Positions 36,340 through 46,791 of a stretch of 64,000 nt of DNA are shown piece by piece; position 1 is the stretch's first letter, and each line of letters starts with the position of its first letter. Below the pieces are notes generated by a model. It was not told the DNA's origin and did not search any database. It was given only the letters and a program-made list of their open reading frames with translations. Both the position numbers and the translations under genes were made by a program. This DNA is from Cymodocea nodosa (lineage: Eukaryota > Streptophyta > Magnoliopsida > Alismatales > Cymodoceaceae). Location of the stretch: positions 7,765,001-7,829,000 of the forward strand of contig CM072340.1 in the NCBI GenBank assembly GCA_036874045.1. The letters are read 5' to 3'.

Positions 36340-38550
36340 ATGAGGAAGATGACACTCGAGTTTTAGGAAGATGTTGTTGACACATCAGAATTTCTGAAAG
36401 AGTTAGAGGAATGGCACATGCGATAGAAAATTCGAAATACAACAAGAGAAAAAGAGTTGAAGGTAGAATCTGAACTTTTCAACTTAAGAAGAGTTTTAGT
36501 AGATTTGGGTATACAAATACCTCAGATAATGGAAACAAGAATCAGAGTAGCAACAAAAATTGTTGTCAATAAAGAAAGAAAAATCAGGCCAAACAACGAA
36601 GTAGCCCTAGAGTTAATCTAGTGCAAGGCCAGATTATGGTTCAAAAGGCGCATTACTAATCGTGCAAGGGGTGAAATGAGGTGGCAGCAACAAGTAGAAG
36701 AAGAACAAGAGGAGCCGACTGTTGAAAGACCTGTTCCTAAGGAACAGTAGCTAGGACCTTCAGTTCTACCATTCAGGTTGTTGGCACGAGTAGCAATGTT
36801 GGGGCCTTCAACTAAAGAGGAATTAAGAGAATTCCAAGGACTGGTTCAAGTTGGGAAAAACTAAGGAGAACTAGAAGATGTGGTACTAGCTAAAGCAAAC
36901 CTGGTATTTGATGCACTTTGCAAGAAGAGGGTTGCAAAAAAATTGAAAGCCCAATACAAAATTAAAGTTGAATAGCATCAAAGAACCATTGTCAGATTTG
37001 CTGCAAGAGGAGAAGCTGAAGCTGGTCCTTCAAGACCAACAAATATTGAAAAAATTAAACAGGAAGAGCTAGTACCTGTGGCTCAAAGGCATGTAGAGCC
37101 TTTGTTTATGGATTTAATCTCAAAAGTTGAAGAGGAAAACTAGGCACAATTAATCAAACGAAGGAAAGGAAAAGAGATAGTTCCTGAATGTCAAAAGGAG
37201 ATTAAATCTGAAGTACCAACATCAACAAGGCCTATAGAGCCAATTTTGGTGAACCTGCTATCCGACTCTGAGGAGGAGCAAGAGCAGCTGCAGCAAGAGC
37301 AAAGAAAAGAAGAAAATCAGACTAGAATTAGTCTACAACCTGTACAAAAAGAAGAAATAGAAAATAGGGTAGAAACTGAATTGCCCGTGACTCCATCCCA
37401 ATCTACCAAAGAATCAAAAAGAACAGTGACAATGTAGATTGGTAGTTAGGAGGAAGAAGAAAGAACAGATAATGAACAAGAAGCTGAACAAAGTCATATG
37501 GACAAAAATGACTTTGCAGATTCGACTGAATTTAATGAAACACTTCAAGACAGAGTGGAGAGTTCTGTCGGCTTACCACCACGAACAAAAGTAGAAGCAA
37601 ATGTTCAAGAATCTGCAGAACATTTTCAACAAGTTCAAGTTCAGCCTATGGAAGAGGAAGATCAAGAACAAACCCCTCTGGAACAATAAAGTCACATTCC
37701 TAACCCGACTGAAGCAACAGTTCTAAATGAAGTACACTTTTAGAGTTAGGAAGCTTATAATAAATACCAAGAGATTAGGGGTTATGATATCATATACAGT
37801 AGACTAGTAAATTGGGACGGAATGCAAGAAATTAAGGAATTATTTGAGTTACAAGGTCTACTACAATTTATTTCTCAACAGAAAGGGCATGCAATATATG
37901 AAAATCTAGTGCCCTACTTTTATGCTAATTTAAGAGAAGAAGAAGGACAATTAATTTCCAACGTGGAGGAAGCTGATGTACAGATAACACCAGAGCTTCT
38001 CCACAACATTTTTGGATTGAAGAATGAAGCAAAAGAAATTTTGGAAAGCACAACTGTCGTTGAATGGACAGAGTAGGAAATCAAGGATAGTTTGGCTATC
38101 AATCCTAGTGTGCCATTATTAAATAGACTGAAGCATTTAAATGGTAAAGCACACATGATAGCTAACATTTTGATTAAAAATGTCTACCAACGACAAGGCC
38201 ATGATATTGAACTGAGTCAATTTGTCAAGTGGGCCACTTATGCAGTTGTGAACAGAATTCAAGTTAATTGGTGTCAAGTCTTCCTATCCAAAATGAAGTC
38301 TGCAAAGAAGAAATTATTTTATGGAGATTTGATACCTATATTGATAGTAGACTATATTGATTTTACGAAATAGACATCCAAAAGGATAAGATCAAGAACC
38401 ATTTCAGTGAAAGAATATAGAAATTATGCTGCAACTGAAGTATTTGTACCTTCTAAAGGCATTATTGGAGTTGTAGAAAGGATAGAACAATTAGAGCAAC
38501 AAATAGAAAAACTCTAGAAGGAAGTAGATGAACTTAGGAATAGAGGCTAA
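36340..38550 (+). pseudogene. Gypsy-2 ORF3, plant transposon protein-like (broken)
   Basis: 737 codons in one frame from ATG 36340 to TAA 38548, with no frameshift but more than a dozen stops, nearly all TAG. Where Gypsy-1 can be compared, several are CAG or CAA (36862, 37141, 37447) and one is TGG (38371). The N-terminal part is charged and differs from the copia copies. The middle is acidic and Gln-rich (about 37246-37690). The C-terminal domain matches copia ORF3: MQEIKELFELQGL, LVPYFYANL, ELLHNIFGLKNEA, VYQRQGHDIELSQF, VNRIQVNW and KKLFYGDLIP. A closing Leu-rich helix lies near 38470-38545. A homologous ORF in gypsy and copia elements is unexpected. Confidence 0.8.
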
Positions 38551-39979
38551 TTGTATAGTTCGTCTACTTGTACTTGTATATATTTGTATGAAAAATATCT
38601 GATTTGATTGCACTGTAATTTATTCATATGAATGAATATATGTTTTTCAGATATATTTTTCATGCGTGTTTAGAATGGATGAACTATATTGAATGTTATA
38701 TAATTTGTGGAACATTATGCATGAATGTTTAAAAAGATTTACAGTTTGCTGAATGATAGGATTAAATAATAGATGATTGAAAATATCTACATGCTACAAG
38801 GTAAAATGTAAATTCTACATAACATGAAATGAACTGCAAGTTAAATATTTATATAATGTTCAGATTTAAACAAATTTTGATTAGAATGCTGCATTAATGA
38901 CATGTATTTAACTTTATTTCAGTTAGCAGAGTGTAGGAGAAAGAAAAAAAAAAAACATAGAAGTACTTACGAGGAATAGACTTAGAGGTTGCCAAGTGTT
39001 AACTCAACGAAGTAAGTTCGTTGAGTTAAACTTAACTCCATGAGGCAGTAATATAATATAAGGTCACTCCGTTGATAGTTAAACTTTCGGATAGTTAACG
39101 TCTCATTTTTGTTGAATACTTTATGTTAAAAACTCGTATAATTAAGTTATCTGCACGTGTGTTTTTAATGTTTTAAGTTGTCACGTGTTTTCCAGGTGCA
39201 TTTAGTAATTAAAAATCGAATAGTTAGATAACTGTTCGAGTTTTGATATGCATGGATAGATAACTGTTCAAGTTTTATAAAAGGACTAACGAACAGATAA
39301 ATTTCTTTGTTAAGTCACGTGTTTTGCAGGTGCTAAAACTTGAAGAGTTAAAGGATAAGTGTTTGAGTTTTTACGAGACTTAAAGGATAAATGTTCGACT
39401 AAATCGAAGTTAGTCTGTGGAGTTAGCAATAGTATCTGACGCTGTTCCGTTGAGTTATCTGTAACTCAATGAGGTTAGTTCGTGGATTAAGCAGAACGGT
39501 TATTCTTTTAACCACAAACGAAACTTCGTCGGCTTAGCAGTTACCAAAATTTGAAATTAGTAGTGGTACACGTACCCATAAAAATAGGAACCACACTGCA
39601 CGTTACAAGACACGTTCTTGCAACGAGATTTATTTACTTTATGGATGTGCATTATATATATAGAACAGAATGTTATTTACGAGTTACCAGCACTTTTGAA
39701 AGAAAGGAGAATGCATTGGGGAACTAGAAGGAGAAGCAGCTGATTCAACTTCATCCATCAACAAATATTTACTAAATGGAAAGCTTCAAATTGGTATGTA
39801 ATTAATCGTCTGCTATTTTATTTATGAGCATATGGACTTGTTCTCTTAGCACTAAATGATTAGTAAGAACACCTACCTAGGAGTATTCAACACAGAGGCG
39901 TACTGAAACATTTTCTGAACTGGACTTTAACGAAATCCTTAGGGGTGTAGCTAACCTTTCTTTAAAAGAGAATGTAGAT
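38551..39979 (+). promoter_or_regulatory. Gypsy-2 ORF3-gag spacer with motif array and TATA box
   Basis: An AT-rich 3' untranslated-like stretch (38551-38995) is followed by a motif array (about 38998-39530) with CGTTGAGTTA and TAACTCAACG types, interrupted by a family C LTR fragment. A TATA-like ATTATATATATAGAAC is at 39651-39666, then a leader of about 310 bases to the gag ATG. A GTATGT...CTTAG pair at 39794-39849 recalls an intron but would be only 56 bases. Gypsy-1 has the same layout at 57498-58640. Confidence 0.5.
39074..39418 (+). repeat. Family C LTR fragment inside the gypsy gag promoter
   Basis: About 345 bp matching the family C LTR from about 31190 to 31515, including its CGGATAGTTA motifs and TATAAAA. 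In Gypsy-1 the same place (about 58030-58050) has only GTTATCTGTAACTTAACGA. The fragment has no LTR ends and no target duplication. It replaces about 20 bases and is flanked by short shared words (CGTTGA, CGAAGTTAG), which suggests template switching or gene conversion. Confidence 0.75.
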
Positions 39980-41167
39980 ATGGCTACTCCAGTAGAAAAA
40001 CCATTAAGAGAAATTCTATACCCTGAATTAGTTGATGAACATTCATGTATTCGATTGCCAAACTTTGAGAGAGATAGGTTTAAATTGAAATATAATTATA
40101 TTAGTCAATTGCCACATTTTCATGGATTAGAAAGAGAGGATGCCTATTATTTCCTTAGAGAATTTAACGAAGTTTGTCAAATGATGAAAATGTCGAACAT
40201 GAGTATAGATGCTATTAAACTTAGATATATCCATTTTGCTTTAAAAGACACAGCTAAGAGATGGTTATATACTCTATCACCTGATTCAATTTCTACATGG
40301 ACTGAATTTTGCTTTGTTTTTCTAGAAAAATATTATCCAACACAACAAATGATTAAAAAGAAAAAAGAAATATTAATGTGTAGTCAAAAACAGGGTGAAT
40401 CATTTTGGAAATATTTTGAAAGATTTAAAGATTTACTGACTCAATGTCCACATCATGCAATGAGTAAAGCACAATTAATAGGTATAATTTATGAAGGCAT
40501 AGATGTTTCAACAAAATCTTTATTAGAATCTACTTGTCAAAATGGATTTCTGAAACTATGTAGTGAAGAAGCATGGGCATATTTAGAAAACTTTGCAAAA
40601 AGAACTGCATAGTGGGAAAATTCGGCTAAAGTTGTTATAGATAAAAGAATATTGCCAAGAGGAATGTATGAAATAGATTCAAGTACTATGCTTGAAGTGA
40701 AATTAACTGAATTAACAAAGAAAATAGAAGAGTTATCATTAAATCCAAAGCTAGCAGAAAAGAATGCAAACATTAATGATCTAGATATTATTTATGTTAG
40801 AAACCAGAAAGATAACTTTGGAAATTCTTATAATCCTAATTGGAGAAATCACTCGAATTTATCTTGGAGAAACAACAATTTCCAAGGAGGAGAAAATGTA
40901 AATGAAAAGAATATAAGTTATGAAGCATTAATTGAACAAGGATCTAGAATAGAGAAATTAGAAAAGATAATCCAACAATTAAACAATCGTCTGGATCTTG
41001 TATTTGGAAATGCTACAATTCAAAATTAGAATAGAAACATATCGCTTAGACAGAAGGAATCAATGGAAGTTAGACCTACTGGAGGATTGCTAATACAAGC
41101 AATACCTAACCCTGTCAATAGAACTGTTAATGAAATTGATACCTCCTTTAGAAGGGTAGTTGAATGA
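39980..41167 (+). pseudogene. Gypsy-2 Gag, separate ORF downstream of pol
   Basis: Athila/Tat-type retrotransposon Gag core: FHGLEREDAYYFLREF, IHFALKDTAKRWLYTL, WTEFCFVFLEKYYP, ESFWKYFERFKDLL, CPHHAMSKAQ, then NPNWRNHSNLSW, a motif typical of this lineage. The CX2CX4HX4C knuckle that usually precedes that motif is absent. Two stops (40610 and 41027, both TAG) break the frame, which otherwise runs to TGA 41165. The frame is also open upstream of ATG 39980 to about 39890, where a TAG corresponds to CAG in Gypsy-1. It sits after pol and ORF3, not before pol. Confidence 0.8.
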
Positions 41168-41261
41168 AGCAGTATAACTGAAGTAACATATATATATATA
41201 TAAGTTTATTTATAGTTAATAGTATCGTAGAGTTATTACGTAACTCAACGAACTTAATCCG
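41168..41261 (+). promoter_or_regulatory. Short motif cluster between gag and F-box-like ORF
   Basis: A TA repeat (about 41192-41206), then CGTAGAGTTA and TAACTCAACG, with CGTTGAGTTA overlapping the start of the next ORF. It looks like a small version of the arrays ahead of ORF3 and gag. Confidence 0.4.
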
Positions 41262-41969
41262 TTGAGTTATGACCTAACGACCATTCCTGAAAAATTATAT
41301 TATTGGAGTCCTACAAGAAAATGGGATGAAGATTTATGCTTGAGTGTGTATAATTTTCTAAATAGATCTTGGACTGAAAACACTATGATATATCTAGGAC
41401 AGAAATCATTAATTAACAGCATGCATGTCATACTTGATGGATATATATATCTAGTCACAGATATATTAGTTGCATTTAGATCTGATTTATACATAGTAAG
41501 CATAGATAGTTATGATGAATATATAGAAATTTTGCGTATACCGAGAGAAATAGCTAAACCACCATCTACAGAATATGATAAAATTCAAATAGGGATGTGG
41601 TATAATGAATATGATGATCCTAGTTTTTGTCTGTTAAGATGGTGGGATGACTTGATGAAATTTCAAATATGGATTATGAAAGACATAAATGAATGGAAGT
41701 GGGAAGAGGAATATATTGAAATAGATGTAGAAATAGAAACTACTACATTATCTTGGAACCGAAAAGGATCCCTTTCTGCATTTCATTTCATTAATGGTAA
41801 TACACTTGCATTTAGTATTGATAACATACTACAAGTTTACAAATTAAGAAGGAACATGAACTGCATTAAAATAGAATTAATAGCAAGAAGAATTATGCCT
41901 AAAAGTTTACTTAGACTGACACGTTTATTCCATTTGTTACTACTTTTCAATCATGTTCTTAAATTGTGA
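41262..41969 (+). CDS. F-box-associated-domain-like ORF, probably captured from the host
   Basis: An uninterrupted 235-codon frame. Its first codon is TTG, and the first in-frame ATG is at 41385 (residue 42). It is not a retrotransposon protein that I recognise. The pattern resembles the F-box-associated or kelch-like region of plant F-box proteins: VYNFLNRSWTE, HVILDGYIYLVTD, IVSIDSYDEYIEILRIP, CLLRW, FQIWIMKDINEWKWEEEY and FHFINGNTLAF. No F-box is present upstream, so it would be a 3' fragment. Unlike nearby coding regions it has no internal stop. Its last codons and stop recur, inverted, at 63962-64000. Assignment to the domain is by eye and moderate. Confidence 0.45.
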   Translation: MSYDLTTIPEKLYYWSPTRKWDEDLCLSVYNFLNRSWTENTMIYLGQKSLINSMHVILDGYIYLVTDILVAFRSDLYIVSIDSYDEYIEILRIPREIAKPPSTEYDKIQIGMWYNEYDDPSFCLLRWWDDLMKFQIWIMKDINEWKWEEEYIEIDVEIETTTLSWNRKGSLSAFHFINGNTLAFSIDNILQVYKLRRNMNCIKIELIARRIMPKSLLRLTRLFHLLLLFNHVLKL

Positions 41970-43738
41970 TTTTGTGTGTTTAATGTTGTGTGTATTCTAC
42001 ATTTATTTTTAGAAGAAAAAAAAAATAGTTTTAATTTTATTTTATAAAAAAAAATATATATATCAATCCAATTTGTTGGTATCTATTCTGGGAAACCAAC
42101 TGGCTTGCTTGTGAGCCACCAAAGGCATAGAAGCCTAGGTTCCACACAAGACATTGATTTATCAATATCTGTTAAATGTTATTTTGTTATATATTCTGCT
42201 TTTATATGTGAATGAAAAGTTTTTCAAAATCAAAAATCGGAATATGCAGAAGGAGATACAAACGAAACAAGGTATGTAACTGATTACTTATCCTTAATTT
42301 AGATTTAAACCCATTCGTTGAGTTAAGTGTTAAATCAACGAAACTGTATTCATGCTTGCTACAATTACTTTATTTATTGTCAAATCTTTTACATTGAAGA
42401 CAATGCAAAATGTAGGTATGGGGGGGAGGTAATTAAAGTAACAGTCATGTAAGTTTGTTAATTAAAGGAATTAGAATAGTACTGCAAAGTTTTGAGGAAA
42501 TTGAAAATTTTTTATGAATTTGCTGTAACTATCCGATAATTGAGACTGTAAAATTTTTACGAACGGTAACTACTTGAATGTTATATTTAGAAAGCTATAT
42601 AAGATGCTATAGAATTTACTATTTATGCAAATCTAGATATAATATCTTATGTTTTTTCTGAATTTTATGAGTTTAACAGTTTCATGATTTTAAAATAAAA
42701 TCAGAATGCTTAATTGAAAATCAGTAAATTATCTGAACTCCTGAAAGAGCTGAAATGTGAATTCTAGATTAAATGAAATACATATGATTAAAGATACATT
42801 TAATTTGACTGATTAAACTTGTAGAATGATTTATGTGTAGATCTTACTAAACTACAGAAAAAGTATGAGCTTATTGTTATGGATTCATATTTTCAGTAAA
42901 TGATAGAAGCAGGATTATATGAGATTGGTGTTTTATTGCATCTGTATTAATGAAATACATACATATACAATGTTGTGAAAAAAAAAAAAGAGAAAAAAAA
43001 AAAAACTTAGAGGGTTTATTGACATGTTTGATCACGAGCCTTTTGTACTTGAGCAGATAGGTATGTAAGGATTGTTGACCTGAAAAAGGACTCTTGAAAT
43101 CTGGCAACCTAAGATCCTGATCAGATCTGGGATTGTTGACTAAAAGCTCGTTACATGGGTACATTAGAAAGCTCTTGTATGATTCAAGCTTGTCAAATTA
43201 ACTTTTAAAGTACAAAAATACATATACTGTTCTGAAAAGATACAAGTGTTTTGTGAAATACAGATATCTTTTGAATCAAGTATATTTTCTGTTATCTAGA
43301 ATTCCTAAAATATGAATCTAAGAATTGACCTTTGAAGTTGTTTAATGGAGATACAATTCTTTATTCTACTTGTCTTAATCATATTGAAATGGATTGTATT
43401 TTGATTTGTATGTTGTTGAAATTTATTCTAGAAATCTTATTGGAAAATTCAGGATGACAAATGATGAAAAAAAGAACAAACGATAATATAATTAACCCCT
43501 ATGTGATGATGATATACTTTGTATGTAATTTGCATATATTCTAAGTATATTTGCAGGTTGAAGAGGAGAAAACAATGTTAAAACAGATTTCTGAAACATA
43601 CAGAATATCTATATAATAATACAAGTTCTTAGGCTGAACAGAAGAAAAAAGGAAGAATTAATTCTAGCACTTTTAGAAAGACCAATTAATTAGATCTTAG
43701 TTTGCTAAGGGACTAGCAAAATTTAGGTATGGGGGGAG
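41970..43738 (+). other. Gypsy-2 3' region with two purine tracts
   Basis: Non-coding, and present inverted in Gypsy-3 (62099-63961). A first tract, GTAGGTATG then seven G and AGG, ends near 42430 after CATTGAAGACAATGCAAAAT. A second, TTAGGTATGGGGGGAG, ends at 43738 at the LTR. Both are preceded by GCAAAAT. Between them, from about 42600 to 43700, lies sequence homologous to the copia pol-ORF3 spacer, including the GATCACGAGCCTTTTGTACT segment at about 43030. Confidence 0.75.
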
Positions 43739-44996
43739 TGTTTAGAATGAAAAAGTGCATAATATTAACGGTTAAATGATGATTAATTGCATAATATTTA
43801 GCTTATCATATGAGAATTAAGCCATTTGTTTATAATTGCACTGTTATATGCGTTAATGAAAGAATCTATTTAATTTCAGGGAATTAATGTTAATTTAGTA
43901 GATTTCTGAACTATCGGTAAATTGCAGGCTGTGAAATTCTTAAGTATCCGAATTTTCTGTTATTTCGGATAGTTATGCTTAATGTACCAAACAATTATGC
44001 TTAATGTACCGAAGAGTTATGTTTAAATTACCGAACAGTTATGTTTTAAAAGAATATTTTATTATTTCCTAAAGTACATGTGTCGAAACCATAATGCATG
44101 ACTTAAGTGGATTTTCGGTGAGTTATCTCTAACTATCCGAAATGCATTTGGGCATCGGATAGTGAGACTTGTAACTCTCTGAAATATTTCTTTATTATAA
44201 AACTGCTGATGACACGTGTCGTGATCTAGAAGATTGACTTAAGTTATATATCGATGAGTTATCTGTAACTATCTGAAATGCATCTGAGCATCGGATAGTT
44301 AAGTCTGTAACTATCCGAAATGCATCTAGGCATCAGATAGTTAAGTCTATAACTATCCGAAACGCATCTAGGCATTGGATAGTTAAGTTTGTAACTATCC
44401 GATGCTCAAGTGCATTTCGGATACTTACAAACTTAACCATCCAATGCTCAAATGCATTTCGGATAGTTACAGATAACTCACCAATATATAACTTAAGTCA
44501 ATCTTCCAGATCACGACATGTGTCATTAGTAGTTTTATAATAAAGAAATATTTCGGAGAGTTACAAGTCTAACTATCCGATGCCTAGATGCATTTCGGAT
44601 AGTTAGAGATAACTCACCAAAAATCCACTTAAGTCATGCATTATGGTTTCGACACGTGTACTTCAGGAAATAATAAAATATTCTTTTAAAACATAACTGT
44701 TCGGTAATTTAAACATAACTCTTCGGTACAATAAGCATAATTGTTCGGTACATTAAACATAACTGTCCGAAATAACAAAAAATTCAGATACTTAAGAATT
44801 TTATAGCCTGCAATTTACCGACAGTTCAGAAATGTACTAAATTAATATTAATTCCCTGAAATTAAGTAGATTCTTTCATTAACGCATATAACAGTGCAAT
44901 TATAACAAAATGGCTTAATTCTCATATGATAAGCTAAATATTATGCAATTAACCATCATTTAATCGTTAATATTATGCACTTTTTCATTCTAAACA
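43739..44996. repeat. 1.26-kb palindrome of gypsy family G LTR starts
   Basis: The left arm (43739 to about 44395) is the beginning of the family G LTR, TGTTTAGAATGAAAAAGTGC onward, directly after the purine tract. The right arm (about 44405-44996) is the same sequence inverted, ending CATTCTAAACA. The arms match along their length, but the left arm has extra 42-bp repeats near the centre (starting at 44291, 44333 and 44375), each with CGGATAGTTA and TAACTATCCG-type motifs. It looks like two LTR fragments joined head to head. Single-stranded, it would fold into a very long hairpin. Confidence 0.85.
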
Positions 44997-46791
44997 AGTG
45001 TCAACTATATTTTTGTTACTTATGTATATGCTATTACAGAGATTTTAATAGGAAAATACATAGAAAGTATGTAGTTTTTATTAAAGGAAAGTTATTAACA
45101 TTCTGTTAGAAAAATTAAGTCTTGAGGTTGCCTCTAATTTAATTTACTGTCTTGTTTTATTTTTTATTTGTTTTTGTTTGTAATTACTTGAGTAATTAAG
45201 TCCATTGGGGGATCTTAAACCCTAGTCACTTAAACCAACTGGTTAGGGATGTGCTGACTGAAAACTCATTTTGCAAGTAATTCAGATTATATTTAAAAAC
45301 AAAAACAAAAGATTATTACCTATTCTCACTTGTCATTGAGTAACTGGTTATCTTTCCCCTAAGCAAGGGATTGTGATCACGTAAAAAGTTGATATTGTGG
45401 GAGGTAATACATAATATATATATATGAATATAAACAAAAAAAAAGGGGGCAATGTACTCAGGCTTAATTTATCTTTCAAAGTATTATAACAATCCTACCA
45501 TAATCTGTGCATATATTCCTTGTTATTTTTTGTTATTATCTACTCTTTACACATAATGTACGATAATTATTGTCTTAAGTTTATGTACTCATTATTGAAT
45601 TCTTTTTAAGTTTCTGAAGGTATATCTTTATGAATTATCTTTTGTAAACTGAATAAGATAAAAGCAAGAAAGTCTAAATTGTTAACTCTACTACTTATTT
45701 CTGTATTTAATTCAAATTCAATTAAAAAAAAAAAAAGGAGAGACTCAAATCTATTTAAGGCTTAACATCCTCTTTAAGTAAGCTATTTGACCTTTTAAAG
45801 CCAAATCTACTTAGGGCTTGGCAACCCAGATTAAGTAAGCCATAGATTCTTTACACTACATTTATGTAGGGGGAGCAATTTCTCGTATAATAATTCATCT
45901 CTTATGAACTATTATATGTTTTCATGAAAGAATTTACATAATTTCAGGAAATACACTTTAATTAAGTACATTTCTGAACTATCGATGACTTGCAAGTTTT
46001 TTTAATTCTTAAGTATCCGAATTTTCTATTGTTTCGGCAAGTTATATTGCAAGTATCAGACAATTGTGTTTTAAAACATTCAATAGACAATTTTATTATT
46101 TCCTGAAGTACACATGTCGAAACCATAACGCATGACTTAAGTGGATTTTTGGTAAGTTATCTGTAACTCTCTGAAATGCGTCTGGGCATCGGAAAGTTAG
46201 ATTTGTAACTGTCTGAAACATCTCTTTATTATAAAATTGCTTAAGTACACATGTCGTGATCTGGAAGATTGACTTAAGTTATCTTTTGGAAGGTTATCTG
46301 TAACTCTCCGAAATGCACCTGAGCATCGCATAGTTAGGTTTATAAGTCTCCAAAACTTTTTGAACACCTTAAGTTCAAATTGTGCACGTGTTGAATTTCA
46401 CTACTTTATAATGTCTCAGTCGAAACTCAAATAGTTATGTTTAACTCTTCGACTTTTCACACCTATTCCTTCGAGAAACTCGAACAATTATCATAAGTCT
46501 TCGAGTTTTCTCACTTTTCACTTAGCCTGAAGTTATTTTTTTCATACGAATAGTTACGCCAAGTATTCTACAATTGTTGGTTGTAAAACTTGTACAGTTA
46601 TTGCAAGCACTCGAGTTATTTATCGGTAATGGATCTTATATTTATGATTTCAATGATTGAATCTATTTATAAACTCGAAGAGTTATAAATGTTTTACTAA
46701 CAACCTTTCGTGTTTCTACCTTGGTAAAACCCTAGCTTCACAATCTTTACTTCTACTAAGTTCTACAGTGCAAAGCGAAGATTAATCGACA
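44997..46791 (+). other. Copia-C spacer ahead of ORF3, with gypsy-LTR-like part
   Basis: 44997-45860 is a non-coding spacer of Copia-C. A purine run GTAGGGGGAGCA lies at 45866-45877. From about 45900 to 46350 the sequence is clearly similar to the start of the family G gypsy LTR (compare 43850-44300). A cluster of CGAATAGTTA, CGAAGAGTTA and related motifs follows at about 46410-46690, with a TATA-like CTTATATTTATG near 46634. ORF3 starts at 46792. A gypsy-like LTR promoter therefore seems to sit in front of a copia ORF. Confidence 0.6.

Noticed and set aside
39794-39849. 5' untranslated intron ahead of Gypsy-2 gag
   Set aside because: GTATGT and CTTAG are present and conserved in Gypsy-1 (58439-58509), but 56 bases is too short for a plant intron and removal does not link a start codon to the gag frame.
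43739-44996. Foldback DNA transposon or MITE with 600-bp terminal inverted repeats
   Set aside because: The left end follows a gypsy purine tract and equals the start of the Gypsy-3 LTR at 62098. No flanking duplication is present. An LTR fusion explains it better.
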